From Burkholderia sp. Leaf177 (GTDB taxonomy: Bacteria; Pseudomonadota; Gammaproteobacteria; Burkholderiales; Burkholderiaceae): DNA of 64,000 nt. This document shows, piece by piece, positions 36,848 to 45,710 of the stretch. The notes beneath the pieces are model-generated. The model saw only the letters and a list, made by a program, of their open reading frames with translations, did not search any database and was not told where the DNA came from. The stretch's first letter is position 1. Each line of letters opens with the position of its first letter. The stretch spans positions 116,122-180,121 of the forward strand of contig NZ_LMPF01000022.1 of the NCBI RefSeq assembly GCF_001424345.1. The letters are read 5' to 3'. The translations under genes and the position numbers were made by a program.

Positions 36848-38593
36848 TTATCCCGAAATATACTCATCCGCAGCATTTTTTATTATTCTTGATCGAACAT
36901 CCTTAATGTAGTCAATAGCCATGAGCTCTTCGCGACTCGCTTGAACTACGTGACCCACTTTCGGGAACCGAGGGCGAATTCGCTTCTTCATACTCGGTGA
37001 TATCGACAACTCATCAACACCATCCTCTAACAAACCGGATATTACGGAAATGCTGTCGTTGACCTTGCATCCGCATTGTGCACAGAACTTTGCATTGGGC
37101 ATTAAAGGAGTCGAGCACTGAACACAATTTTCACCCGACGTATTTAGCTCCGTTACGTACGAGTCGAGGTTCGCGTCAGAAGCAGAAAATTCGCGGTAGT
37201 CCGTTAAGCTAATAGAATCAAGGTTCTCTTTGAGGCCTCCCATTGAAAACACTCTTTCACTAAGCAACAAAGCAATGTTAACGACGTACCGCTGCCCGGT
37301 TTTTTGATTCGCAATTTTCACGGTTCCCTTGCTTAGGAGGGTGCCCGAATAGCATAAAATGTCTATAGCGAGTCGGAGATTTGGCGAGACATCTCGGATC
37401 GGTAAGGTAAAGGCCGCTGCTTGATAGCGACTTTTTGTCTCTGAGCGATTTTTTTTCCTGATTTCGGGGATGATATAGTGCCTGAGCATCTCCATTCCGA
37501 CGCGAACATGAGAGCTGTATTTTGGAAGCCTTTTTTCCAAATTTGAATGATAGGGAAGCAGTTCTTTATCGACATAGTCTTGCGCTGCCAAGGAAATCGC
37601 TCGAGCGCTGAAGCCAGTCCGAATTACTTCATTCAAGATGTGCAGGAAAGCGCGTGGGTTTCCGGTCGAAATATCGACACACAGATCCAGCAGCTCTCCG
37701 CGGGCAAAAATTTCCTTGCGTTTCTTAGAATGCGGCGGCAGCCGTTTGTCGACTATCTCTCGAAATTGCTGCCTATACAAACGTCGAGCAGTGCCGGCTG
37801 GCTCGTAACGGTCCATGGAAAGAATTAAAGCATCGTGCCCAACTTCAAAGTTTCGTCCGTAGGAAGTTACCGTTGGATATACGGCTGCTTTACACGATAT
37901 CTGCCCGCCCTGCAAATATTTGAACAACTCAAAAAAAATCTCCTGTTGCGACGGAATGAATGTGTGAGCGGCCTCGTCGAACAGCAGAACGGTCCGATTT
38001 AACGAAAAGCGCTCGGTAACTTCCTTTAGCACAGATCCTAAGAAAGAAGGATCAAATAAGTTATCGAGAAAATCTTCGCCCAATTCGCGCTCGACCGCTG
38101 CCCGGTCCGTTGCAAACGCAAGTTTTTGAATTTGATGTAGCTTTGTGGTAAGGAAGGTGCCTGTCTGTTCTACCCCGGAAATACCAAACACACGCTCGTA
38201 TGGGTCGTGGGTGTCTTTCCCGCTCAGCAGACTAAAACTGACTAACTTCTCATGAACACTCTGAAGTATTTTCGTATTAACCCAGATTTGGAATGCGTTC
38301 TTCTGCCCCGCGGAAATACCCTCAAGGAGGGTACTCGTTTTGAAATTTATGTAAACTGCCAACACCCGACTGTGCGCGAAGTCGAAATCTATCTCCGTTT
38401 CCGCCAATCTCAACAATGTGGTCTTTCCGACACCCCGAGCACCCTGAAGCAGATGTGCGCCAGGCCCTTTCAGACTGTCGATAATATCCCGTTCAAACGC
38501 TGTTACTACACCCAAATCACGAACCTCTTGTGATTTGAGATCCTCAGATCGGGCGGCTTCAAGATAGTCTGGAGGCGATGAGTTTGTGGCCAT
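36848..38593 (-). CDS. AAA ATPase with C-terminal zinc ribbon
   Basis: 581 residues. Walker A GARGVGKTTL at 51-60, Walker B TVLLFDEA near 200-210, and an ORC/STAND-like sensor region with STGNPRAFLHIL near 315. Helical and winged-helix-like segments follow. Near 493-512 a zinc ribbon CVQCSTPLMPNAKFCAQCG is seen, then ~60 basic residues (KKRIRPRF). The start ATG shares one base with the stop of the HEPN-like gene (TAATG), so the two proteins are made together. The N-terminal LGVVTAFERDII and ATPase layout recall STAND-type or ORC1-like switches of defence systems. The ATPase call is firm, the role inferred. Confidence 0.85.
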   Translation of the reverse strand: MATNSSPPDYLEAARSEDLKSQEVRDLGVVTAFERDIIDSLKGPGAHLLQGARGVGKTTLLRLAETEIDFDFAHSRVLAVYINFKTSTLLEGISAGQKNAFQIWVNTKILQSVHEKLVSFSLLSGKDTHDPYERVFGISGVEQTGTFLTTKLHQIQKLAFATDRAAVERELGEDFLDNLFDPSFLGSVLKEVTERFSLNRTVLLFDEAAHTFIPSQQEIFFELFKYLQGGQISCKAAVYPTVTSYGRNFEVGHDALILSMDRYEPAGTARRLYRQQFREIVDKRLPPHSKKRKEIFARGELLDLCVDISTGNPRAFLHILNEVIRTGFSARAISLAAQDYVDKELLPYHSNLEKRLPKYSSHVRVGMEMLRHYIIPEIRKKNRSETKSRYQAAAFTLPIRDVSPNLRLAIDILCYSGTLLSKGTVKIANQKTGQRYVVNIALLLSERVFSMGGLKENLDSISLTDYREFSASDANLDSYVTELNTSGENCVQCSTPLMPNAKFCAQCGCKVNDSISVISGLLEDGVDELSISPSMKKRIRPRFPKVGHVVQASREELMAIDYIKDVRSRIIKNAADEYISG

Positions 38594-39357
38594 TATTTTT
38601 TGGGTGCGCTGGTCAATATGTCGTTAAAGTCGGGAAAACGCCAACAAAGGATGGTTGCAATGATTTGTTGCGTCTCCACCGCATAACCAAGGGTCTTTCG
38701 CACTTCTTCGGGATCGGCCGTATACATCCGCTCCTGCGTTGTCGAAAAATTGTATGGCTTCGGGTGAACGACGTTGCTGAGAACAGAATATAGCCGCTCT
38801 AGCGTTTTGATGGTCGGCTTCACGTCTACCTCTTCCGACTTTCCTTGCTTGCGACACAGCGTCGTGTAGCCGTCGCTCTCAATATAGGCGCACAGTGTTG
38901 TGAAGCGGATATCCCCATCGTGTTCGCGCCAATTCCAAAAATCGACCGGAGCATCCCAGTAAGCAGCAACCACCAGACCGAGTTCTAGCGATCGGCGCAA
39001 TAGCATCCGAGCAGCGACGTCTAATCCGCAGCATGAGAGATAGGTGGCGCACATCGAGTCGCCGAAGATCTCGTCGATATATTTTGCTAGCTCATGCTGA
39101 TGAATAGCATCGCCAGCCAGGCTATCAAGCCGCTTGCCTGCTAACGACAAGGCGCGGGCACGTGCTTCGAGGGTACCCGCCAGAGAGTGGATCGTGCGGG
39201 TGTTGGAGAAATTTGCCGAGAACTTGGAATGAAGCGCGGCCAACAACTCTTCTGCGGAAAGAGGCCGCGCGTCAGGTTTTCCGTTGACATTGTGGGCTTG
39301 ATGGTCCAAAGCAAACCTCGGTGTCGGATGTTGGGAGGCTGGAAGTATCGCAGCCAT
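38593..39357 (-). CDS. HEPN-like protein coupled to the ATPase
   Basis: 254 residues from ATG 39357; no Shine-Dalgarno sequence is evident. The C-terminal 160 residues are helical: MLLRRSLELGLVVAAYWDAPVDFW, then RLYSVLSNVVHPKPYNF. A helix with LLRRSLE and a later LSxxVH match the general layout of HEPN-type proteins, several of which are RNases in toxin or phage-defence pairs. However, the canonical R-x4-6-H motif is not visible, so RNase activity is unproven. The N-terminal ~80 residues are variable. Translationally coupled with the ATPase downstream. Confidence 0.6.
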   Translation of the reverse strand: MAAILPASQHPTPRFALDHQAHNVNGKPDARPLSAEELLAALHSKFSANFSNTRTIHSLAGTLEARARALSLAGKRLDSLAGDAIHQHELAKYIDEIFGDSMCATYLSCCGLDVAARMLLRRSLELGLVVAAYWDAPVDFWNWREHDGDIRFTTLCAYIESDGYTTLCRKQGKSEEVDVKPTIKTLERLYSVLSNVVHPKPYNFSTTQERMYTADPEEVRKTLGYAVETQQIIATILCWRFPDFNDILTSAPKK

Positions 39358-39393
39358 GCAAGCCGATCAGCAAGCGTGGTTTACCGATTGCAA

Positions 39394-39747
39394 TCATTCA
39401 TTGATGCCGTTGTCCGCCGTTACGCGAGCAGTAGCGATAAAGCGCCCATCACTTGCAATCTTCTGCCACTCGTTGCAGAAGAAAGTGAATCCGGTGCGAA
39501 TGCTGCTAAGCCCGGCGGCATTTGCCTTCAACCGGGTATTGTCAGCGAAGCAGGAGTTATCATATGGCCGAGAATTCTTGAAAGCTGCCACTCGCCCGTC
39601 GAGACCTTGCACGGCACCTGTGGGTCGACTTCTGCCAGCCGCTGGCCAAGGGGAACCTAGCTCACAGCAGACTCGAAAAACTTGCCGCTCGCTGTCGACC
39701 AGACGACAATGGAGGGCAAAGATAACCTCCTTTGTCGGCGCGCCCAT
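39394..39747 (-). CDS. Possible hypothetical protein downstream of the relaxase
   Basis: 117 residues from ATG 39747, preceded by AGGGA. Some protein-like segments (VIFALHCRLVDSERQVFRVC, WQKIASDGRFIATARV) but no known domain. It follows the relaxase gene by 84 bases on the same strand. An overlapping plus-strand frame is less convincing. Could be the last gene of the transfer operon. Confidence 0.4.
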   Translation of the reverse strand: MGAPTKEVIFALHCRLVDSERQVFRVCCELGSPWPAAGRSRPTGAVQGLDGRVAAFKNSRPYDNSCFADNTRLKANAAGLSSIRTGFTFFCNEWQKIASDGRFIATARVTADNGINE

Positions 39748-39830
39748 CGTCCCTTGCGCAGCCGATCACAGCAACTCGCGGCAATGATTTGATCGGCTTT
39801 TTAAGCGGCGAGCTTGCGCAATCCGTACCG

Positions 39831-42740
39831 TTATAACGTATGACCAGACCGGCTAGACAGCCGTAAGTCTTCATCCGGCGGTGAGTTCACGCCAAGGACG
39901 GGATCAGGCGCATGGTCTTTACCTGCCGGCGTCGGCTTTGCTGGCGCGTCGCGCCTGCGTGAGCGATCTTTCGATCGCGTCTCAAGCACCGTCGCACGGT
40001 CTGCTATCAACTCGACGCGCCGGGCGTACATGATGTCGTTAAGCAAATTGTCGGAAAACTCCACGTATAACCCCGCTTCGGCGGCGACTCTCGCTGCTTC
40101 CCGCTGCATCTCCACGGGCCCTTGCAACTTAAGCACGGGTCCGAACTTCGCTTGCGAGAGGCGCAATGCCGCTTCGATGGCTGCAGGATCCGTTTTCAGC
40201 ACGCGAACAGCGGATCCGTGATCGCGAACCACGCTGCGCCCATCATGTTGATAGGTCACGACGCCGTCCCGATGCACTTCGTAGCTCAAGTGCGGCACCC
40301 GGTAGATGATTTGGTTGTCATAGCCGGATTCGCTCGCGGTTGCTTTGTCCTCTGCGGTGGGCGCTTGTCGCTTCCCGCGCGCGTGCTCCTCGCCCACTGG
40401 CATGATCCAGTTTTCTTCGGGCTGAGGTGGCTCCGGGGTCGTCGGCCGTATCCGGCGCAGCTCGACCAATGCGCGGGTGTCGCCGGCTTGTGCACGTGCT
40501 TGCAAGAACTCGCCAAACGACGCGCCTTGACGCGGACCGTACTTCGCTATCAGCGCATCGCGCTCGAGTTGAATCTGACCGCGCAACGTTTGTTCTGCGT
40601 CTGCCTTAGTCATTCGGGCAATCGACACCAGTGCGCGTCGGCCGGACGGCCGCAAATCAAGATTGTTGCGTGCTGCGTCGCGAGCAATATTGAAGGTCTG
40701 CTTGATCTGAGCGCGGCGTGATTGTTCGCTGGTTTGCTGTGTCGCCATGGCGTCCTGTCGCGCGCGCCTGAATACGTCTCGGTCGGTCGTGTACTCGCGC
40801 CAGAGTGCGGCCCGTGGAAGCTCGTGGGTCATGGGGATCGCTGCGCCCGAAATCTGGCGCTGGTACGAACCACGGAGGATATCGGACGCGTCGCGCCAGG
40901 GCAGGTGAAGTTCCTTGGTCAGAAAATCCGAGACGTTTAAATGCCGTGCCCCGGCGCGAATCCGGCTCGCGCCATCGCGACCCTGCGTGATCCCGTATTT
41001 CTCCGGCCGCACGCCGTGGCTGTGCGAGAGCTCAGCAAGAAGACGACGCGGATCCAGGTTCGAGCGAATGACCGAATACTCGTCGCCGGCGGACCGCTGC
41101 ACGATCCGTTCGCGCTCGTCGCGCATACGCTGGGACAGCACGCTATCGGCGCGTCGGCCGGTTTTCCTTACGCCTGCTCGCTCGCGATGGCTATTCCGTC
41201 GCACGCTATCCGGTGATACGGCGCGTTCGTGCTCCAGCTGGTGAAGTGCATGATGCGGCACCAGCACTGCACGTCGTAGGGTGAAGCGGTCCACAGGGAC
41301 GCCGGACATACCTCGCATACCGTTGAGGGCCGGGGTCGGCGTTCCTTGGGAATCTGGGAAAGCGCCATGCTGCTGGCGTTCGGTAGCGCCGCGTGGTCCG
41401 CTTCGGACGTCGCGACGGGCATCGGGCGGGAGTCCCGCAGGGCTTCCTGATCCGGGGCCGCGTGGGTATTGGGCATCACTCCCGCCATCGAGCAGGGGAT
41501 CGACTCGAGATCTGATTTTAGGACCTCGGTCGAATTCATGTAGTCGTCCATCGCCGCGAAAACGTCGGTCGCCGGCGCCGTGTTCGTTGACTCTTCGCGG
41601 ACTGACTCGCGTACTTCCGCCAGATGCGCTGCTTGGCGTGCCACCTGATCGTCCGCTTGATGGTCGTTCTGATCCTGACTCATGAAGATCCTCCAAATGT
41701 TTTGAATAGAAAGCGTCGCGCCGTTGTTCGAGCATGGCCATGCGTTCATTGACGGACGCCGCCTGATACGCCGGGAAGCTTTTGGTGTTGCCGTTATTCA
41801 GATATTTCACTTCGAGCGCGCGGGTCATATGCCACTGCGCGAGCGTTTTGAGAATCGCCGGCGCCGTCTCACGCGAAGTACCGCTCGACTCGTATTTAGG
41901 TTGAATATCGGCCGACAGCTGCATAAGCTTTTCAGCGGTCGGCAATTCGACGAACGCGCGCGAGAACACGTGATCTTTCAAGTTCACGCCTTTCAACGCA
42001 TCGGCCACTTTGACGTTCGGATACTCGTTTTCGCGCCCCTGGTTGCGCAGGCGCGTCTGTCCATGCTCAGCGAGCAACGCCATGAAATCGTCGTACTGCT
42101 CGATCTTCCTGTCGAGCATCGAACCCAGAAGCGTCTCCTTTAGATCACGGCTCGAACCTTTAAAAAGATCACCCTTGTATCGACTGATCATCTCGGACGC
42201 GTCCGAGAATTCGATACGACGGTTATCTTTCGGGCTGGCTAGCCCATATTTCGCGTTGATGTGCTCTTGAAACGCATCAATGAAATCGATGTTCGACTTA
42301 ACGAAGCCCAACGGTTCAAGATGACCGCCAGAGATGAGATTTGTTTTCGGTATCACCACATGGATATGCGGTTTGCGCTCAACAAGCTTTCCCGACGCAT
42401 CGTCGAGATAGCTTTTGACCTTCGGCAAATGGGCTTCAGCGTAGAAATTGATTTCGTCCGGGCGATAGGCGGCAGAAACGAACGCACGAAATTCCTCGGT
42501 GATTGCGAGAAGTGTTTCGCGACTCACTTCGTCTTCCTTGAAGCTCAAGGTGACAGACAAATACCGGTCAACATTTGACGCGACGTTGATCGACTGAATG
42601 ATCGAATTGGTTAGCTCGAGATCGCCGACGAGAATGACGCGCTCATCCATCTCATCACGTTCGAGCTCGCGGCCAAGTTTGCGCCCGTCCTCAAGATATT
42701 TTTTCACGCCATCGTGGCGCCCTTGCGGTCTAATCAACAT
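39831..42740 (-). CDS. Conjugative relaxase, MobP-like, with LPD7-type C-terminus
   Basis: 969 residues. The N-terminal third is the relaxase: the HUH-type motif KPHIHVVIPKTN gives His125 and His127, with His104 (EAHLP) as a likely third ligand. It nicks oriT and stays bound to the transferred strand. Residues ~360-560 are Gly/Ser/Arg-rich and probably disordered. Residues ~830-920 (DNLLNDIMYARRVELIADRATVLETR) resemble LPD7 domains of large plasmid proteins. The ATG lies inside the mobC-like gene (11-base overlap). The tyrosine nucleophile could not be placed with certainty. Confidence 0.85.
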   Translation of the reverse strand: MLIRPQGRHDGVKKYLEDGRKLGRELERDEMDERVILVGDLELTNSIIQSINVASNVDRYLSVTLSFKEDEVSRETLLAITEEFRAFVSAAYRPDEINFYAEAHLPKVKSYLDDASGKLVERKPHIHVVIPKTNLISGGHLEPLGFVKSNIDFIDAFQEHINAKYGLASPKDNRRIEFSDASEMISRYKGDLFKGSSRDLKETLLGSMLDRKIEQYDDFMALLAEHGQTRLRNQGRENEYPNVKVADALKGVNLKDHVFSRAFVELPTAEKLMQLSADIQPKYESSGTSRETAPAILKTLAQWHMTRALEVKYLNNGNTKSFPAYQAASVNERMAMLEQRRDAFYSKHLEDLHESGSERPSSGRSGGTPSSASGGSTRVSPRRVNEHGAGDRRFRGDGRLHEFDRGPKIRSRVDPLLDGGSDAQYPRGPGSGSPAGLPPDARRDVRSGPRGATERQQHGAFPDSQGTPTPALNGMRGMSGVPVDRFTLRRAVLVPHHALHQLEHERAVSPDSVRRNSHRERAGVRKTGRRADSVLSQRMRDERERIVQRSAGDEYSVIRSNLDPRRLLAELSHSHGVRPEKYGITQGRDGASRIRAGARHLNVSDFLTKELHLPWRDASDILRGSYQRQISGAAIPMTHELPRAALWREYTTDRDVFRRARQDAMATQQTSEQSRRAQIKQTFNIARDAARNNLDLRPSGRRALVSIARMTKADAEQTLRGQIQLERDALIAKYGPRQGASFGEFLQARAQAGDTRALVELRRIRPTTPEPPQPEENWIMPVGEEHARGKRQAPTAEDKATASESGYDNQIIYRVPHLSYEVHRDGVVTYQHDGRSVVRDHGSAVRVLKTDPAAIEAALRLSQAKFGPVLKLQGPVEMQREAARVAAEAGLYVEFSDNLLNDIMYARRVELIADRATVLETRSKDRSRRRDAPAKPTPAGKDHAPDPVLGVNSPPDEDLRLSSRSGHTL

Positions 42741-43149
42741 TCTTCAGGTGCGCCCGTAGCAGCAATTCGATGCTTTCCAACGTATCGAGCGCAGCCAGAT
42801 ACGTGGTCTCAGAAGCACTTTGATCAAGTCGGGCAGCGTTGAGCACGTGAGCGATCTGGTTCAAATTATTTCCCGCCTTGTTCACAACAAATACGGTGCG
42901 ATTTCGATCGATGCTAGGAGCCGCTCGTGCGATAACCTTCGTGCGATTCGTGAGCACGCACTGACGAAAGAATTCAGCCTGCGTTAATCCCGACTCATGA
43001 ACCTTCACGAGAAAAGCAGTACGATCCGCAAGTGGCAACCTGAAAGCGATTGGCTTATCAAACTTTGTTTCTTTGCGTGGCCGACCGCGCTTGATCTCAG
43101 TCGTCACTCGCTGAGCCGTCACTTGCTCAGCCGTCACTCGGTCGGCCAT
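42730..43149 (-). CDS. MobC/NikA-like mobilisation accessory protein
   Basis: 139 residues from ATG 43149, which overlaps the upstream stop (TGATG). After a short RVTAEQVTAQRVTTE repeat it has the basic patch IKRGRPRKE, then a ribbon-helix-helix-like region KPIAFRLPLADRTAFLVKVHESG and the MobC-type ending AGNNLNQIAHVLNAA. Such proteins bind oriT next to the nick and load the relaxase, which is the next gene. The first repeats are three 15-base units in the DNA at 43095-43142. Confidence 0.8.
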   Translation of the reverse strand: MADRVTAEQVTAQRVTTEIKRGRPRKETKFDKPIAFRLPLADRTAFLVKVHESGLTQAEFFRQCVLTNRTKVIARAAPSIDRNRTVFVVNKAGNNLNQIAHVLNAARLDQSASETTYLAALDTLESIELLLRAHLKNVD

Positions 43150-43712
43150 CACACGCGCCCCATGTTGACTTCGCGAATACCTTTGGCGTCGCGCCGCGCG
43201 ATCGCTGCAAGATTCATCCATTCTCGCAAAGCCTCGACATCAGGCATGCCACGCAAGATCCATCGCGGATGATTGACGTCGCTGCTCTCGACAACCAGCG
43301 TCCCGAAGCCCATCAGCCGTTCCCACCAACTGCTCACGCACTCAACGTTTTGGACCCGGTACATCTCAACGCTTGCGACGCGTCGGCTCAAAATGCCATA
43401 GCGCATGGTCATGCGAACGCTATCTATCGCGATGTTCGTCTGGGCTGTCGTCGCCGCACGCAGGCCGATAGCGATAGCGATTTCGATCGTCCCCGCCATC
43501 AACAGAAAGAGCGGAACGAGCGTGGGCCACGCGGCTGACTTCCACACAACTGCCAAACCAATGAACAAGGCCAATGCGCACTTCAAATAAAATGGCAGGT
43601 TTACGGCCCAGCTTGGCGATCCATGAAACTCGACTACTGCGGGCTGATCGATGGACAGCGGGATTGCGATGCCGCGAACGTTTGAACGACAATCATGGTC
43701 GGTTCGTTTCAT
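43149..43712 (-). CDS. Membrane protein with bacterial PH domain
   Basis: 187 residues. Two membrane helices near residues 38-85 (LKCALALFIGLAVVW and LVPLFLLMAGTIEIAIAIGL) are followed by a bPH2/YdbS-like domain (IDSVRMTMRYGILSRRVASVEMYRVQNVECVSSWWERLMGFGT). Role in conjugation is unknown; genes of this kind are found in many transfer loci. It overlaps the mobC start. Confidence 0.8.
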   Translation of the reverse strand: MKRTDHDCRSNVRGIAIPLSIDQPAVVEFHGSPSWAVNLPFYLKCALALFIGLAVVWKSAAWPTLVPLFLLMAGTIEIAIAIGLRAATTAQTNIAIDSVRMTMRYGILSRRVASVEMYRVQNVECVSSWWERLMGFGTLVVESSDVNHPRWILRGMPDVEALREWMNLAAIARRDAKGIREVNMGRV

Positions 43713-43748
43713 TGTTTGTTGGTCTTCAAATATGGGGATCAGCGCTCG

Positions 43749-44369
43749 CTACGACGGTTGGTAATCGACGCCTTGATTCCAACGGCTTTGCCAGTGATCG
43801 AGGAACGCCTTCGCGGTCGCAGGGCAATTCCAGATCACCACTGCGTTCTCACTGTTGCACCGTGCGGCCGAGTCGTTAAAGTTGCATGAGTCGGTTTCGA
43901 CGGTCTCCCCGTCAACGACGAAATCCTTGTCGTGGACAACGCGATAAGCAGCCAGCGCCCGAGTTGGAATGCCAGCGGCAACCAGTGCATTGAGAGCTGC
44001 ATGGGTGCGGCCCGAACGGTCATACTCGACGTTGCTGCGTTCATCGACCACTACTGCGACATCAACGCCACGGCGCTTTGCATTGATGAGCCGGCGCACA
44101 ACCTCACGTGAGGTGAACGAGTACGCCGCCAAGCGAATCGAGTGCTGCGCGCTTCCGATTGCGCGATAGACCCATTGCTCGGCACTTCCTTCTGGCGAGA
44201 AGCCCGAGTCAAGAAAACAAGCAGGCTTATCAGCGGCCGACACCGGTTTTGAGGCGGCGGCGGGCCAGTCTAAATAGCCTGCCCTCCGCGCAATGCGCTG
44301 CACGGTCGCGCTGGTTTGAAGCGCTACACACGCGACCACGGCACCGACACCAGATAGAGGATCTTTCAC
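43749..44369 (-). CDS. Phospholipase D-family nuclease (Nuc/EndA type)
   Basis: 206 residues with a hydrophobic N-terminus (VGAVVACVALQTSATV) that may export it. YRAIGSAQHSIRLAAYSFTS and a single HKD motif, HDKDFVVDG followed by DSCNFNDSA, match the small PLD nucleases of plasmids such as Nuc of pKM101, which work as dimers in the periplasm. Its start overlaps the ssb stop (ATGA). Confidence 0.9.
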   Translation of the reverse strand: MKDPLSGVGAVVACVALQTSATVQRIARRAGYLDWPAAASKPVSAADKPACFLDSGFSPEGSAEQWVYRAIGSAQHSIRLAAYSFTSREVVRRLINAKRRGVDVAVVVDERSNVEYDRSGRTHAALNALVAAGIPTRALAAYRVVHDKDFVVDGETVETDSCNFNDSAARCNSENAVVIWNCPATAKAFLDHWQSRWNQGVDYQPS

Positions 44370-44803
44370 TTTGCGGTACCCTGGGAAACCGCTGCATCGT
44401 CATACGCACGAACCCAGTCGTCATCGTCGCTCGACAGTGACGGGCCCGCGTCGGTGTCGACCTCTGACACCGCTTGACCACGTGGTGCACCGATCATTTC
44501 GAGGGATTCGACAACGATCTCAGTTGTATACCTGTCCTGTCCATTGCTGGACCATTTGCGGGTCCGCAAGCGACCATCTATATAAATCCTTGAGCCCTTC
44601 ACCAAAAAGTCTCGTGCGATCTCGGCGTGACGCCCGAAGAACACAAGGCGGTGCCATTCCGTCGCCTCTTTCATGGTGCCGGTCGCCCGGTCCTTGTAGT
44701 AGTCAGTCGATGCGAGCCGGCAATTTGCTACGACGCCCGCGCTGAGGTCTTTCACGTCCGGGTTGGCACCCAGGTGGCCAGTCAGCGTTACTCGATTCAC
44801 CAT
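44366..44803 (-). CDS. ssb: Plasmid single-stranded DNA-binding protein
   Basis: 145 residues, AAGGAG before ATG 44803. The OB fold is normal (MVNRVTLTGHLGANPDV, WHRLVFFGRHAEIARDFLVKGSRIYIDGRL, TTEIVVESLEMIG). The C-terminus is acidic (SSDDDDW) but ends in SQGTAK instead of the usual DDDIPF-like tip that recruits partner proteins, so its partner contacts may differ from host SSB. It coats the single strand that arrives during transfer. Confidence 0.93.
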   Translation of the reverse strand: MVNRVTLTGHLGANPDVKDLSAGVVANCRLASTDYYKDRATGTMKEATEWHRLVFFGRHAEIARDFLVKGSRIYIDGRLRTRKWSSNGQDRYTTEIVVESLEMIGAPRGQAVSEVDTDAGPSLSSDDDDWVRAYDDAAVSQGTAK

Positions 44804-44833
44804 GATTTGCTCCTTGTTAACTACGTTGAAAAA

Positions 44834-45262
44834 CTACTTTCGCGTTATGGCGTTATCTTCTTCACGCGGTTCTACCGAGTCCGGGATTGCCCACTGCGGC
44901 AGTGGTGCGTTCACGGTCCACGGTTGCAATTCAGCGTATGTGCTGAACTGTTTTTTAGTAAATCGGGTCGTCCAAAAGTCAAGCTCCGGGCGCAGCTGAC
45001 GTATGTAGATGTACGTCAGGAACCAACCGTCTCCGGCGCGCGCCATATCGGCCCATGGGCTCGCGTGGATATCCGATGAGTACGCTTCCCACGCCACGCC
45101 CACCGCATCCACGCCCTAGCCCTCGATGCCGGCGTGAAACGCCTGCAGGGTGGCGATCGTCGCGCGTTGAGCGACCGACCATGCGTGACCCGTGAGGGCC
45201 TGCGCGTCAAACTGGAATCCTGCGCGCGTCGCATCGAACTGGAATGGCATAGATGGGTGCAT
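44834..45262 (-). pseudogene. Hypothetical gene with an in-frame TAG
   Basis: ATG 45262 overlaps the previous stop (TAATG). The frame reads 48 codons (FQFDATRAGFQFDAQALTGH and so on), meets TAG at 45118-45116, and continues in the same frame for 94 codons (WADMARAGDGWFLTYIYIRQ, YAELQPWTVNAPLPQWA) to 44834. The tight coupling upstream and the one-frame continuity suggest a single 142-residue protein broken by one base change. Alternatively the second part is translated from GTG 45112. No family recognised; it belongs to the transfer operon. Confidence 0.55.
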
Positions 45263-45708
45263 TAACGAAACATCATCCAGACACCGGCAAGCGTGCCCGC
45301 CAGCGTAATCGCACCGGTCGCGACGGCGACCACCGACAGCTCGACGAAGCGCCGTTTTGACAGCATGGAGACTGTCCGAGGCACGTCCTGCAAGGTGTTT
45401 TCAAGCTTGCCGAGTAGCGCGCCCATCGACTCCTTGAACGCTTCTTGCGCTTGAGTGCGCGCTTGCAAAGCGATTTGCGCGAACGCCGCTTCACGGGCGT
45501 GGGAGAGCTCACCACTGATTGCGCGTAGCTCCACGACGCGGGTGGCGAGCCGCTGGTCGGTGTCGCTCACGATTGACGAAAGATCTTTCACGGATTTGTG
45601 CAAAGTGAGCACATCGCCCAAGAGTTCGCCAATCAGCGCATCCTTCTGCTGCTGCGATAGCGCTGTCGGACTTTTCGTGTCGTCGGAATGTGTCGGAACC
45701 GCGCTCAT
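45262..45708 (-). CDS. Coiled-coil protein with C-terminal membrane helix, StbC-like position
   Basis: 148 residues. A long helical region (IVSDTDQRLATRVVELRAISGELSHAREAAF) is followed by a single membrane span at the end (LSVVAVATGAITLAGTLAGVWMMF), so it is tail-anchored. It begins two bases after the StbB-like gene, the position of stbC in IncW-type plasmids; sequence identity to StbC is not claimed. Confidence 0.65.
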   Translation of the reverse strand: MSAVPTHSDDTKSPTALSQQQKDALIGELLGDVLTLHKSVKDLSSIVSDTDQRLATRVVELRAISGELSHAREAAFAQIALQARTQAQEAFKESMGALLGKLENTLQDVPRTVSMLSKRRFVELSVVAVATGAITLAGTLAGVWMMFR

Positions 45709-45710
45709 GA

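Noticed and set aside
39187-39787. Plus-strand frames opposite the HEPN-like and relaxase region
   Set aside because: They overlap better-supported minus-strand genes and show no domain.
42997-43272. RVTAE-type tandem repeat as a short repeat array or CRISPR remnant
   Set aside because: Only three 15-base units, in frame and without spacers; it encodes the MobC-like N-terminus.
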